Shown in pieces: positions 9,090-17,043 of a stretch of DNA of 64,000 nt. The notes beneath the pieces are model-generated. The model worked only from the letters and a program-made list of their open reading frames with translations. It ran no database searches and was not told the origin of the DNA. The stretch comes from Salinibacterium sp. UTAS2018 (lineage in GTDB: Bacteria; Actinomycetota; Actinomycetes; Actinomycetales; Microbacteriaceae). Both the position numbers and the translations under genes were made by a program. Every line of letters starts with the position of its first letter. The first letter of the stretch is position 1. The stretch is from positions 2,294,001 through 2,358,000 of the forward strand of contig NZ_CP035375.1 in NCBI RefSeq assembly GCF_004118935.1, given 5' to 3'.

Positions 9090-10235
9090 CTACCACTCGG
9101 CGAGCGCACCGTCCGCGTTGCGCCACACGGGGGAGCGCCACTGGTGCCCGACCTTGTCGGCGGCACGCACGGCGGCTTCATCAATGTCGATGCCGAGCCC
9201 CGGGGCAGTCGGCCGTTCGATATACCCACTCGTGAAGTCGAACACGCTCGTATCCATGAGGTATTCGAGCACGTCTGATCCGACGTTGTAGTGGATGCCG
9301 ATGCTCTGTTCCTGAATCAAAAAGTTCGGTGTGTTGAACCCGACCTGCAGACTCGATGCCAAGGCGATTGGCCCGAGCGGGCAGTGCGGCGCGAGCTGGG
9401 CGTCAAACATGTCGGCGAGGGCGGCGATGCGGCGTACTTCGGAGATGCCACCGGCGTGCGAAAGGTCGGGTTGCACAACGGCGATGCCGGCTTGCAGCGG
9501 TCCGAGGAATTCGGTGCGGGAGAAGAGGCGCTCGCCGGTGGCGATAGGGATCGAGGTCGACGCGACAATGCCGGCGAGCAAGTGCGACTTCTCGGGCACG
9601 ACTGGTTCTTCCACAAACAGGGGTGCGTGCGGTTCGAGCAAGGGGAGGATGCGGCGGCTGTTGGCGGCGGTCATGCGTCCGTGAAAGTCGATGGCGAAAT
9701 CCCGATCGTCGCCCAGAACTTCGCGCGCGAGTGCAGCCCGGTCGATGACTTCGGCGACGGCGCTCACGGTGCTGAGGGGCGACATCCGCCCGCTCGCGTT
9801 CATCTTGATAGCGGTGAGGCCCGATTCAACTTGTTGGGCGATGTTGTCGCGCAGTTCGGAGGGCTCGTCGCCACCGACCCAGCCGTACATGCGGATGCGG
9901 TCGCGAACGGCACCGCCGAGAAGGTCATGAACCGGAACGCCATGGGCTTTGCCCGCGATGTCCCACAGGGCTTGATCGATGCCGGCGATAGCGCTGGAAG
10001 CGACGGGGCCGCCGCGGTAAAAACCGCCGCGGGTGAGCACTTGCCAGTGGTCTTCGATGCGAGTGGCGTCGAGGCCGATCAGGTATTCGGCGTGCTGCTC
10101 GACGGCGGCGCGTACGATGTCGGCCTGGCCTTCGACGACGGGTTCGCCCCAGCCGACGATGCCATTGTCGGTCTCGATGCGCACAAAGAGCCAGCGCGGC
10201 GGCACGAGGAATGTTTCGATGCGTGCGATCTTCAT
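9090..10235 (-). CDS. dgoD: D-galactonate dehydratase
   Basis: A 381-residue member of the enolase superfamily (mandelate racemase subgroup). It matches E. coli DgoD along its length as recalled: the PPRWLFVRIETDNGIVGWGE start, FYRGGP, AIAGIDQALWDIAGK, the metal ligands in IDFHGR, VEEPVVPE and TGERLFS, the catalytic histidine in APHCPLGPIA, and the conserved tail WRNADGALAEW. The enzyme removes water from D-galactonate to give 2-keto-3-deoxy-D-galactonate. It is transcribed towards the SDR gene, with only 10 bases between the stops. The start follows a good GGAGGGG site. A TAGTA/TACTA palindrome upstream could be the operator of the DgoR-like protein. Confidence 0.93.
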   Translation of the reverse strand: MKIARIETFLVPPRWLFVRIETDNGIVGWGEPVVEGQADIVRAAVEQHAEYLIGLDATRIEDHWQVLTRGGFYRGGPVASSAIAGIDQALWDIAGKAHGVPVHDLLGGAVRDRIRMYGWVGGDEPSELRDNIAQQVESGLTAIKMNASGRMSPLSTVSAVAEVIDRAALAREVLGDDRDFAIDFHGRMTAANSRRILPLLEPHAPLFVEEPVVPEKSHLLAGIVASTSIPIATGERLFSRTEFLGPLQAGIAVVQPDLSHAGGISEVRRIAALADMFDAQLAPHCPLGPIALASSLQVGFNTPNFLIQEQSIGIHYNVGSDVLEYLMDTSVFDFTSGYIERPTAPGLGIDIDEAAVRAADKVGHQWRSPVWRNADGALAEW

Positions 10236-10249
10236 GGCGCCCCTCCAAC

Positions 10250-10272
10250 TAGTAAGTCCTATTATCGTACTA
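10250..10272 (-). promoter_or_regulatory. Candidate operator and promoter upstream of dgoD
   Basis: TAGTA (10250-10254) and TACTA (10268-10272) form the outer arms of a 23-bp imperfect palindrome, with an extra G/C pair one base further in. On the minus strand the element contains GATAAT-like -10 sequence. The TATTATCG core recurs at the -10 of the GntR gene (7577-7584). The size and spacing suit a GntR dimer; binding is inference. Confidence 0.45.
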
Positions 10273-10476
10273 TTGCCTTCTGGGCCGCCGCCAGAGCGCT
10301 CGCTCCCGGCGGCGAGTGACAGTTAAAAACCGCCCCCTTTGGCGCTGGCTCAACAGTTGCCTGAATTGCAGGCATCCACTCGCGTCCGGCTGCCCACTCT
10401 CTGAAACAATGGAGGCGGGGCCGCGCGCCACAAACGCGCCCATTCGCCCCGAGACAGTGCAGTCGGAAGGAACCTG

Positions 10477-11931
10477 ATGCAGCGCGAACACAGCGACGAA
10501 TTTGATCGATGGAATGCCCGCCAAGAACTGGCCGAGGCCATGATTCCCCTCATCGGTGGGCTGTATCGCAACCACGGCGTCGTGACCTCTATTCACGGCC
10601 GCCGCCTCATCAACCAGTCGCCGGTCGAGGTGCTCAAAGCTCACCGTTTCGCCCGTCAATTGAACGAAGCCGAGCTGCCGATCGAGGAGACGATGCCGAT
10701 CATGGTGGCGCTGTCAGGGATGGCACTCAACTCTGCATCCATCGACCTCGCCAAGCTCGTGAATCGGTTCCGCGAGGTCGGTGGCAACCTCGGCGAGTTC
10801 TTGGCGACCGAGCTTGCGCCGGTGCTTAAGAACGGCGCCGAAGCGAAGCCGGCGGGAGCGGATGTCGTGCTTTACGGTTTCGGACGCATCGGTCGACTGC
10901 TGGCCCGCATCCTCATCGCGCACGCCGGCAACGGCGACGGGCTACGCCTGCGCGCGATCGTCGTGCGCCGCGGTTCAGACAACGACCTCATCAAGCGCGC
11001 CAGCTTGCTGCGTCGCGACAGCATCCACGGTCCGTTCGAGGGCACTATTTCGGTTGACACTGAAGCCAACACGATTCTGGCCAACGGCACTCTCATCCAG
11101 GTCATCTACTCGAACGACCCCGCCACGGTCGACTACACCGAGTGCGGAATTTCGGATGCCATCGTGGTCGACAACACTGGCCGCTGGCGTGATCAAGAAG
11201 GCCTCTCTCAGCACCTCACCGCGAAGGGGGTGAAGCGTGTTCTGCTCACGGCCCCCGGCAAGGGCGACATCAAGAACATCGTCTACGGTCTGAACCACGA
11301 CACGATCGCGGATAGCGACACGATTCTCTCGGCAGCGTCGTGCACGACGAACGCGATCTCGCCGGTGCTCAAAGCCATCAGCGATCTTTACGGCATCGAG
11401 CACGGGCACGTGGAAACCGTGCACTCGTACACGAACGATCAGAACCTCACCGATAACTTTCACTCGGGTGACCGCCGCGGACGCTCGGCTCCGATGAACA
11501 TGGTCATCACCGAGACGGGTGCCGCGAAGGCAGTCGCAAAGGCTGTTCCAGAGCTTGCTGGATTGCTTACCGGCAGCGCCATCCGGGTTCCGACCCCCAA
11601 CGTGTCGATGGCGATTCTCAACCTCAACCTCGCGACCGAGACGACGCGGGAAGAAGTGAACCGCTACCTCCGCGGGCTCTCGCTGGACTCGACGCTTCAG
11701 CAGCAGATCGACTTCATTGATTCGCCCGAGGTTGTGTCGAGCGACTTCATCGGTTCGCATCGCGCGGGCATCGTTGATGGGCTCGCCACGATCAGTTCGG
11801 GCAAGCATCTGGTGCTGTACGTCTGGTACGACAACGAGTTCGGCTACACGAGCCAGGTGGTGCGCGTGATCGAGCATATGGCGCAAACTCACCCGCAAAT
11901 TATTCCCGAACGCGCCGCAGTCGGGGCATAA
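10477..11931 (+). CDS. gap: Glyceraldehyde-3-phosphate dehydrogenase, long GapB-type form
   Basis: A 484-residue GAPDH with an extra N-terminal region of about 125 residues before the Rossmann motif VLYGFGRIGR. The catalytic SCTTNA cysteine is residue 289, and the late WYDNEFGYTSQVVRV signature is intact. Long forms of about 480 residues are known in actinobacteria; Corynebacterium glutamicum GapB is of this size and works in gluconeogenesis with NAD(P). The enzyme interconverts glyceraldehyde-3-phosphate and 1,3-bisphosphoglycerate. A GGAAGGA site precedes the ATG. It has its own transcription start region and may or may not belong functionally to the galactose locus. Confidence 0.93.
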   Translation: MQREHSDEFDRWNARQELAEAMIPLIGGLYRNHGVVTSIHGRRLINQSPVEVLKAHRFARQLNEAELPIEETMPIMVALSGMALNSASIDLAKLVNRFREVGGNLGEFLATELAPVLKNGAEAKPAGADVVLYGFGRIGRLLARILIAHAGNGDGLRLRAIVVRRGSDNDLIKRASLLRRDSIHGPFEGTISVDTEANTILANGTLIQVIYSNDPATVDYTECGISDAIVVDNTGRWRDQEGLSQHLTAKGVKRVLLTAPGKGDIKNIVYGLNHDTIADSDTILSAASCTTNAISPVLKAISDLYGIEHGHVETVHSYTNDQNLTDNFHSGDRRGRSAPMNMVITETGAAKAVAKAVPELAGLLTGSAIRVPTPNVSMAILNLNLATETTREEVNRYLRGLSLDSTLQQQIDFIDSPEVVSSDFIGSHRAGIVDGLATISSGKHLVLYVWYDNEFGYTSQVVRVIEHMAQTHPQIIPERAAVGA

Positions 11932-12021
11932 TTTCTCGAACTGTAACCGGGTTTCCTGGCCGCGTCACGCTGTGAGCGTAACAATGGAAAGTTCTCAGAC
12001 TTCGCGTGTAAATATCGTGGC

Positions 12022-13050
12022 ATGAACGAATCCGCACTCCCCGTCATTGACCTCTCGCTACTTGACGGCGGCCCCGAATCGGCCGCCAAATTCCGGGATG
12101 ATTTGCTGTGTGCGACCCACGATGTGGGGTTCTTCTACCTTGTCGGCCACGGCGTCGAAGAATCGTTGATGGATGATCTGCTCGCGGCATCCCGTGAGTT
12201 CTTCGCTTTGTCGGCCGAACAGAAGCTTGCGGTCGAGAACGTCAACAGCCCGCAGTTTCGTGGGTACACCCGCGTGGGCGGCGAGCTGACCGAGGGCAAG
12301 ACCGACTGGCGCGAACAGATCGACGTTGGCCCCGAGCGCGACGTCATCGACAACGCTGCGGGGCTCGCTGACTACTGGCGTCTTGAAGGTCCGAACCAGT
12401 GGCCGGATGCCGTGCCTCAGCTTCGCGAGTTGGTCAACGAATGGAACGACAAACTCAGCGCCGTCTCGCTGCGCCTGCTGCGCGCGTGGGCCCAGGCTCT
12501 TGGCGCCCCGGAGGATGTGTTCGACCACGCCTTCGCTGACAAGCCGTTCCCGCAGCTCAAGATCGTGCGGTATCCCGGTGAGTCCAACCCCGAGCCCAAG
12601 CAGGGCGTAGGAGCTCACCGCGATGGCGGCGTTCTCACACTGCTCATGGTGGAGCCCGGCAAGGGCGGTCTGCAGGTCGACTTCCAAGGCGAGTGGGTGG
12701 ATGTTCCACCCAAGCCGGGTGCGTTCGTCGTGAACATTGGTGAGATGCTTGAGCTCGCGACCGAGGGGTACCTCAAGGCGACGCTGCACCGCGTGATCTC
12801 GCCACTCATCGGCGACGACCGCATTTCGATTCCGTTCTTCTTCAACCCGGCTCTCGACACCGTGATGCCGCAGTTGCAGTTGCCGCCCGAGCTCGCCGCT
12901 CAAGCACGCGGACTCTCGCTCGACCCCACGAATAGCCCGATCCTCGAAACCTACGGAGACAATGCGCTCCGCTACCGAATGCGGGCGCACCCCAACGTTG
13001 CCCAGATTCATCACGATGATCTGATCCAGGGCCCGCGGGGTGCTATCTAA
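12022..13050 (+). CDS. 2-oxoglutarate/Fe(II) dioxygenase-like protein, isopenicillin N synthase family
   Basis: A 342-residue protein with the family's N-terminal domain (PVIDLSLLDGG, then DVGFFYLVGHG) and C-terminal double-stranded beta-helix. The iron site HxD is His199/Asp201 in GAHRDGGVLTLL, the distal histidine is His256 in ATLHRVISP, and the RIS motif that grips 2-oxoglutarate follows. Plant and bacterial relatives oxidise small molecules; the substrate here cannot be told from sequence. TAAATA at 12009-12014 lies eight bases before the ATG and no ribosome-binding site is visible, suggesting a leaderless message. A hairpin terminator follows. Confidence 0.87.
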   Translation: MNESALPVIDLSLLDGGPESAAKFRDDLLCATHDVGFFYLVGHGVEESLMDDLLAASREFFALSAEQKLAVENVNSPQFRGYTRVGGELTEGKTDWREQIDVGPERDVIDNAAGLADYWRLEGPNQWPDAVPQLRELVNEWNDKLSAVSLRLLRAWAQALGAPEDVFDHAFADKPFPQLKIVRYPGESNPEPKQGVGAHRDGGVLTLLMVEPGKGGLQVDFQGEWVDVPPKPGAFVVNIGEMLELATEGYLKATLHRVISPLIGDDRISIPFFFNPALDTVMPQLQLPPELAAQARGLSLDPTNSPILETYGDNALRYRMRAHPNVAQIHHDDLIQGPRGAI

Positions 13051-13087
13051 GGCCACTCGCCGGCGCTATTCGCTGACATGACTTAGA

Positions 13088-13120
13088 TGCGGCTCACCCT
13101 CGCGGGTGGGCCGCATTTGT
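13088..13120 (+). terminator. Terminator after the dioxygenase gene
   Basis: TGCGGCTCACCC at 13088-13099 pairs, with one bulge or mismatch, with GGGTGGGCCGCA at 13104-13115 around a TCGC-like loop; TTTGT follows. Confidence 0.7.
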
Positions 13121-13220
13121 CGTTGTGGGGTGTGGGCATCGTCTAGCGCATTGCCGCCCCCGGGCGTTTGGTATATCGTTTGATCACGAGTTTTACCGTC
13201 TATGAGAGCCGGAGCACCCC

Positions 13221-14327
13221 GTGTCGCAGTTTCCTGAACGTGAGCCAGCCGAGGCGTACACTCTCGCGCTCCCCGAGCATCCGCGCCCGATCGTCATGAT
13301 TGGCGCCGGCGGAATTGTGAAAGACGCGCACCTTCCGGCCTACCGCAAAGCGGGTTTCAAGGTGTGGGGGATCGTGAACCGCACGGCGGCCAAGGCTCAG
13401 GTTCTCGCCGACGAGTTCGGCATCCCGAATGTCTTCACCTCGCTGTCGGATGCCGTAGCCGCGGCTCCGAAAGACGCCGTCTACGATCTCGCGCTCATGC
13501 CCGAGCAGTATGCAGCGGTGCTCGACCAGCTGCCCGATGGCGCGGCTGTGCTCATCCAGAAGCCGTTTGGGCAGAACCTGGCCGAAGCGCGCGTGCTGCT
13601 CGAGATCTGTCACCGCAAGAATCTTGTTGCTGCCGTCAACACGCAACTGCGGTTTGCGCCGTACATTGCGGCCGCTCGCACGCTCATCGCCGAGGGGGCG
13701 ATCGGCGAGCTTTATGACCTGGAGATCCGTATCGCCACCGAGACGCCGTGGGAGATCTTCCCTCACGTGCTGGGCATCGAGCGTCTCGAACTCAACATGC
13801 ACAGCGTGCACTATCTGGATCTGGTGCGCTCGTTCCTGGGCGACCCCGACAGTGTGAGCGCGGCGACGGTGCGGCATCCGGCCAAGCCTCAAGTCTCGAA
13901 CACGCGCTCGACGATCATTATGCGGTATCGCGACCGCCCACTGCGGGTCACGATCAGCACCAACCACGACCACGGATTCGGGGGCGAGTTCGAAGAAGCC
14001 TTCGTCAAATGGGAGGGCACCAAGGGCGCCATTCGCGCGCAGCTGGGCCTCATGCTCGACTACCCGCGCGGCGGTCCCGACGCTCTCGCCATCGCGTACA
14101 CCGATAAGCCTGAGCTGGGCTGGCAGGCGGTGCCGTTTGAGGGCAGCTGGTTCCCGGATGCCTTCATCGGTTCGATGAGCGCGCTGCAGCGTTTTCTCGA
14201 GGGCTCAGTGTCTGAACTTCCGACCTCGGTCGACGATGTCATGCACACCATGGCGGTTGTCGAGGCCGGTTATGAATCACAAGAGCGTGAAGGTATCGCG
14301 CTGGCAACGAAGGAGAACACTCAGTGA
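13221..14327 (+). CDS. Gfo/Idh/MocA-family oxidoreductase
   Basis: A 368-residue NAD(P)-dependent sugar dehydrogenase-type protein. The Rossmann motif is IGAGGIVKDAHLPAY (about 31-45); the usual EKP loop reads IQKPFG (about 113-118), a change of Glu to Gln; the catalytic helix region contains LNMHSVHYLDLVRSFLG. The chosen start is GTG with GGAG seven bases upstream; no in-frame ATG lies closer. Members oxidise sugars, inositols or sugar acids. It overlaps the next gene by four bases (GTGA) and heads a three-gene operon with an FAH hydrolase and an SDR, which points to sugar-acid breakdown. The substrate is unknown. Confidence 0.85.
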   Translation: MSQFPEREPAEAYTLALPEHPRPIVMIGAGGIVKDAHLPAYRKAGFKVWGIVNRTAAKAQVLADEFGIPNVFTSLSDAVAAAPKDAVYDLALMPEQYAAVLDQLPDGAAVLIQKPFGQNLAEARVLLEICHRKNLVAAVNTQLRFAPYIAAARTLIAEGAIGELYDLEIRIATETPWEIFPHVLGIERLELNMHSVHYLDLVRSFLGDPDSVSAATVRHPAKPQVSNTRSTIIMRYRDRPLRVTISTNHDHGFGGEFEEAFVKWEGTKGAIRAQLGLMLDYPRGGPDALAIAYTDKPELGWQAVPFEGSWFPDAFIGSMSALQRFLEGSVSELPTSVDDVMHTMAVVEAGYESQEREGIALATKENTQ

Positions 14328-15172
14328 GATTCGCGCGACTCGGGCCGGTTGGCTCAGAAATCCCCGTTGTGCTCGATGAAGGTGGCGCCTTCAATCTGAC
14401 ATCGATCACCGCCGACATCAACGGAGCCTTCTTCGCCAGCGGTGGCGTCGCCGCTGCACGTGCCGCGCTCGACGCGGGCACCCTGTCGGCTGTCGAAACC
14501 GAGGGTGTGCGGGTGGGCGCGCCCATCGCTCGCCCCGGCAAAATCGTGTGCGTCGGCCTCAACTACAGCGACCACGCCGAAGAAACTGGCGCGACGCTGC
14601 CCGACGAACCCGTCATCTTCATGAAGGACCCGAGCACGATGGTCGGCCCCTTCGATGACGTATTCATCCCGCGCACGAGCGAGAAGACCGACTGGGAGGT
14701 CGAGCTCGGCGTCGTGATCGGCGCTACTGCTCGCTACCTTGAGTCCCCGGATGACGCTGCCGCCGTCATTGCCGGTTACGCCGTGTCGCACGACGTTTCC
14801 GAGCGCGCCTTCCAACTTGAACGTGGCGGAACCTGGGACAAAGGAAAGAGCTGCGAGACTTTCAATCCGTTCGGGCCTGAGCTGGTCACCGCCGACGAGG
14901 TGGCCGACCCTCAAACCTTGGGCTTGCGCCTGTGGGTGAACGGTGTCGAACGCCAGAATGGCACTACCGCGAACATGGCCTTCGGCGTAAACCACATCAT
15001 TTGGTACCTGAGCCAGTTCATGGTGCTGCAGCCCGGCGACGTCATCAACACGGGCACTCCCGCCGGTGTCGCCATGGGCATCGAGGGTCAGCCTTACCTG
15101 CGTGCTGGCGACGTCGTTGAACTCGAGATCGACGGCCTCGGTCGCGCGCGCCAGACCTTGGTGCAGGCATGA
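14324..15172 (+). CDS. Fumarylacetoacetate hydrolase-family protein, diketo-sugar-acid hydrolase candidate
   Basis: A 282-residue protein with a small N-terminal domain and the FAH catalytic core. Visible marks are CVGLNYSDHAEE (about 77-88), the metal-binding EVELGVVIG, GKSCETFNPFGPELV and the late NTGTPAGVAMG. Family members split carbon-carbon bonds of diketo-acids. It resembles the 2,4-diketo-3-deoxy-L-fuconate/rhamnonate hydrolases, which release pyruvate plus a hydroxy-acid. The start is GTG, overlapping the previous stop (GTGA), and its stop overlaps the next ATG (ATGA). Sitting next to an SDR of the matching type supports an oxidise-then-hydrolyse ending for a sugar acid; the precise substrate is inference. 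Confidence 0.87.
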   Translation: MRFARLGPVGSEIPVVLDEGGAFNLTSITADINGAFFASGGVAAARAALDAGTLSAVETEGVRVGAPIARPGKIVCVGLNYSDHAEETGATLPDEPVIFMKDPSTMVGPFDDVFIPRTSEKTDWEVELGVVIGATARYLESPDDAAAVIAGYAVSHDVSERAFQLERGGTWDKGKSCETFNPFGPELVTADEVADPQTLGLRLWVNGVERQNGTTANMAFGVNHIIWYLSQFMVLQPGDVINTGTPAGVAMGIEGQPYLRAGDVVELEIDGLGRARQTLVQA

Positions 15173-15918
15173 GTGCCGAGTTCGACGGCCTCGTCGCTGT
15201 CGTGACGGGAGGAGCGTCCGGTATCGGCCTCGCTTCGGCCCTCGCGCTAGCAGAGCGTGGTGCCACGGTTGCCGTGCTCGACCTCAACACTGAGGGGTTG
15301 GACGCTCGCCTCCACGGCTTCACCGCTGATGTGTCAGATCGGGCCTCCGTCGACGCCGCCGTTGCTGCGGCCGCCGAGAAGTTGGGCGGCATCGACATTG
15401 TCGTGAACAACGCCGGCATCAGCGCGGTCGGAACCGTCGAAGAGAACGACGACGCCGAGTGGGCGCGCGTTCTCAACATCAACGTCATCGGCATGGCGCG
15501 GGTGTCGGCAGCGGCCATGCCCTGGCTTCGCAAGTCTGAACATGCCGCGATCGTGAACCTCTGCTCCATCGCCGCCCTCAACGGTCTCCCGCAGCGCGCG
15601 CTCTACGGCGCTTCCAAGGGTGCGGTGCTCGCCCTGACCTACGCGATGGCAACCGATCATGTGGCGGATGGTGTGCGCGTCAACGCGGTCAGCCCCGGAA
15701 CAGTCTCCACCCCGTTCGTCGAGCGGATGCTGCAGAGCTTCGACGATCCGGTCAAGGAGCGTGCTGCTCTGGATGCCCGCCAAGCCACCGGACGCATGGT
15801 CACCCCCGAAGAAGTTGCCGGCGCCGTCGCATACTTGGCAAGCCCGCTCTCCGGCTCAACGACGGGCACCGCGCTCGAAGTGGATGGCGGTGTGGCGCAC
15901 CTTCGCGTCAGAAAATAG
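15169..15918 (+). CDS. SDR-family dehydrogenase, 2-keto-3-deoxy-sugar-acid dehydrogenase candidate
   Basis: A 249-residue short-chain dehydrogenase: TGGASGIG (about 10-17), the short loop VLDLNTEG typical of NAD enzymes, VNNAGIS, catalytic serine in LCSIAALNG, and the YGASK Tyr/Lys pair. The tail contains ARQATGRMVTPEEVA and the GTALEVDGG closing strand, as in 2-keto-3-deoxy-L-fuconate and -rhamnonate dehydrogenases (recalled). It is the last gene of the coupled trio, and would supply the diketo-acid to the FAH-family enzyme encoded just before it. The function is inferred from family and pairing. Confidence 0.85.
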   Translation: MSAEFDGLVAVVTGGASGIGLASALALAERGATVAVLDLNTEGLDARLHGFTADVSDRASVDAAVAAAAEKLGGIDIVVNNAGISAVGTVEENDDAEWARVLNINVIGMARVSAAAMPWLRKSEHAAIVNLCSIAALNGLPQRALYGASKGAVLALTYAMATDHVADGVRVNAVSPGTVSTPFVERMLQSFDDPVKERAALDARQATGRMVTPEEVAGAVAYLASPLSGSTTGTALEVDGGVAHLRVRK

Positions 15919-15971
15919 GCGCTCGCGGCGTCCATCTGGCAAAAGTGTCATGGGGAGGCCGAAACCGCTGG

Positions 15972-15977
15972 TATAGT
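15972..15977 (+). promoter_or_regulatory. -10 box of the tRNA-Arg gene
   Basis: TATAGT lies 27 bases before the mature tRNA 5' end. No convincing -35 box is seen at the usual distance. Confidence 0.4.
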
Positions 15978-16004
15978 TTTCTGGTTGGCGAAAGTCATCG
16001 AGAT

Positions 16005-16080
16005 GCGCCCGTAGCTCAGCGGATAGAGCAATTGACTACGGATCAATAGGCCGGGGGTTCAAATCCCTCCGGGCGCACCA
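16005..16080 (+). tRNA. tRNA-Arg (anticodon ACG), intact
   Basis: A complete cloverleaf of 76 bases with encoded CCA. The acceptor arm GCGCCCG pairs with CGGGCGC, the anticodon stem ATTGA pairs with TCAAT around the loop CTACGGA (anticodon ACG at 16038-16040), and the T arm is GGGGG-TTCAAAT-CCCTC. Its last 47 bases recur twice downstream, which makes it the insertion site of two tandem islands. Confidence 0.97.
16034..16080 (+). repeat. Attachment core, copy 1 (inside the intact tRNA-Arg)
   Basis: The 47 bases from the anticodon arm to the CCA end recur identically at 27117-27163 and with one change at 37429-37475. This is the usual arrangement left by a tyrosine recombinase that crosses over in the 3' half of a tRNA gene and restores it. 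Confidence 0.9.
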
Positions 16081-16284
16081 AATAAAACAGTCCTGATCAG
16101 CACTTCCTCGTGGAGTGCCGTCAGGCCTGTTTTTCTTTTGCCCACACTTTGCCCACACTTCAGAAAGTTTTGGGTCGGGTTGCGGTCGAACTGGCCCCGC
16201 TCAGAAGCCAGCGTTCTCCTGGATTGAAGCAGGCGATGCGTAGTTGACCTATTGACCTCTTATCGAGGGGCTGCGCGTTCAGCC
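16081..16284. repeat. Left end of island A (L1), homologous to 27164-27385
   Basis: The first ~110 bases align without gaps to 27164 onward (offset 11083). A second conserved block at 16246-16284, containing CTATTGACCTCT and ATCGAGGGG, matches 27349-27385. Two RCCCACA units lie at 16140-16160. A minus-strand reading frame with the motif KCGQ-VGKRKTGLTALHE runs through both copies and stops inside the tRNA T-loop (16059-16061 and 27142-27144), so this could instead be the relic of an integrase 3' end. Confidence 0.8.
16087..16138 (+). terminator. Island-supplied terminator behind tRNA-Arg
   Basis: AACAGTCCTGA (16087-16097) pairs, with one mismatch, with TCAGGCCTGTT (16121-16131), and TTTTCTTTT follows. 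The inner part can extend the stem through CACTTCC/GGAGTG. It replaces the host terminator, which has been displaced to 37479-37506. Confidence 0.75.
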
Positions 16285-16338
16285 GCCCTCGATGGCATCG
16301 GCGAAGATCAGAACTCCTTTCGCGAGGCTCCCACCGGA

Positions 16339-17043
16339 CTATTTCAACAATTGGGTTTCGTCAGGCTGGAATCTGTATCCCATTCCGGACTCAGTCAACA
16401 GGTATCTAGGGTTGCTTGGATCGGGTTCAAGTTTCTTGCGCAATTGCGAAATGTAGAGCCTGAGATAACCAGTGTCGGTGATGTGCTCAGACCCCCAAAT
16501 CTCGGTGAGCAGGCTTTGCCGAGTGACGAGCTTGCCTGCATTGCGTACCAGGATTTCGAGAACCTGCCACTCTGTCGGAGTCAGTCGGATGCGTTCTGAC
16601 GATGCTGCGGTCGGGCTGGTGACGCTTTTTGCCGCGAGATCGATGACCTTGTCCCCGATGTGTGTCACGAGTGTGTGATCCGGGCGAGGAACGCGTCGCG
16701 TGAGTGCACGGATACGGGCGAGAAGCTCGTCGATTGAAAATGGTTTCATCACGTAGTCATCAGCTCCCGCATCGAGAGCCTCGACTTTGTCGGCTGCCCC
16801 ACTACGCCCAGAGACGACGAGGATCGGTGCCTGAGTCCATCCGCGGAGTGCCTCGATCACTTGGATGCCGTCCAGCTGTGGCATCCCAAGATCGATCATG
16901 AAAATGTCGAGGTGGTGTTGAATGGCGGCGTTAACGGCGTCGATTCCATTTCCAGCCGTGATGACTTCATAACCCCGCGCTGAAAGTGTTATTCGCAGTG
17001 CGCGAAGGATCTGCGGGTCGTCGTCGGCGATAAGGATCTTCAT
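16339..17043 (-). CDS. kdpE: KdpE response regulator
   Basis: A 234-residue OmpR/PhoB-type regulator. The receiver domain (1-120) has the acidic pair in ILIADDDPQ, the phospho-acceptor aspartate in MIDLGMPQLDG, and the conserved lysine in YVMKPF. The winged-helix DNA-binding domain (about 135-230) holds the RLTPTEWQVLEILVRN and LRLYISQLRKKLEPDP motifs. It receives phosphate from KdpD and activates the kdp transporter genes when potassium is low or osmolarity high. Its start overlaps the kdpD stop by four bases (ATGA), as expected for kdpDE. It is the last gene of the operon; no terminator is obvious between it and the island's left end. Confidence 0.95.
   Translation of the reverse strand: MKILIADDDPQILRALRITLSARGYEVITAGNGIDAVNAAIQHHLDIFMIDLGMPQLDGIQVIEALRGWTQAPILVVSGRSGAADKVEALDAGADDYVMKPFSIDELLARIRALTRRVPRPDHTLVTHIGDKVIDLAAKSVTSPTAASSERIRLTPTEWQVLEILVRNAGKLVTRQSLLTEIWGSEHITDTGYLRLYISQLRKKLEPDPSNPRYLLTESGMGYRFQPDETQLLK

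Noticed and set aside
16140..16160. RCCCACA repeats as a CRISPR remnant
   Set aside because: Only two short units per site with four-base spacing and no spacers or cas genes.
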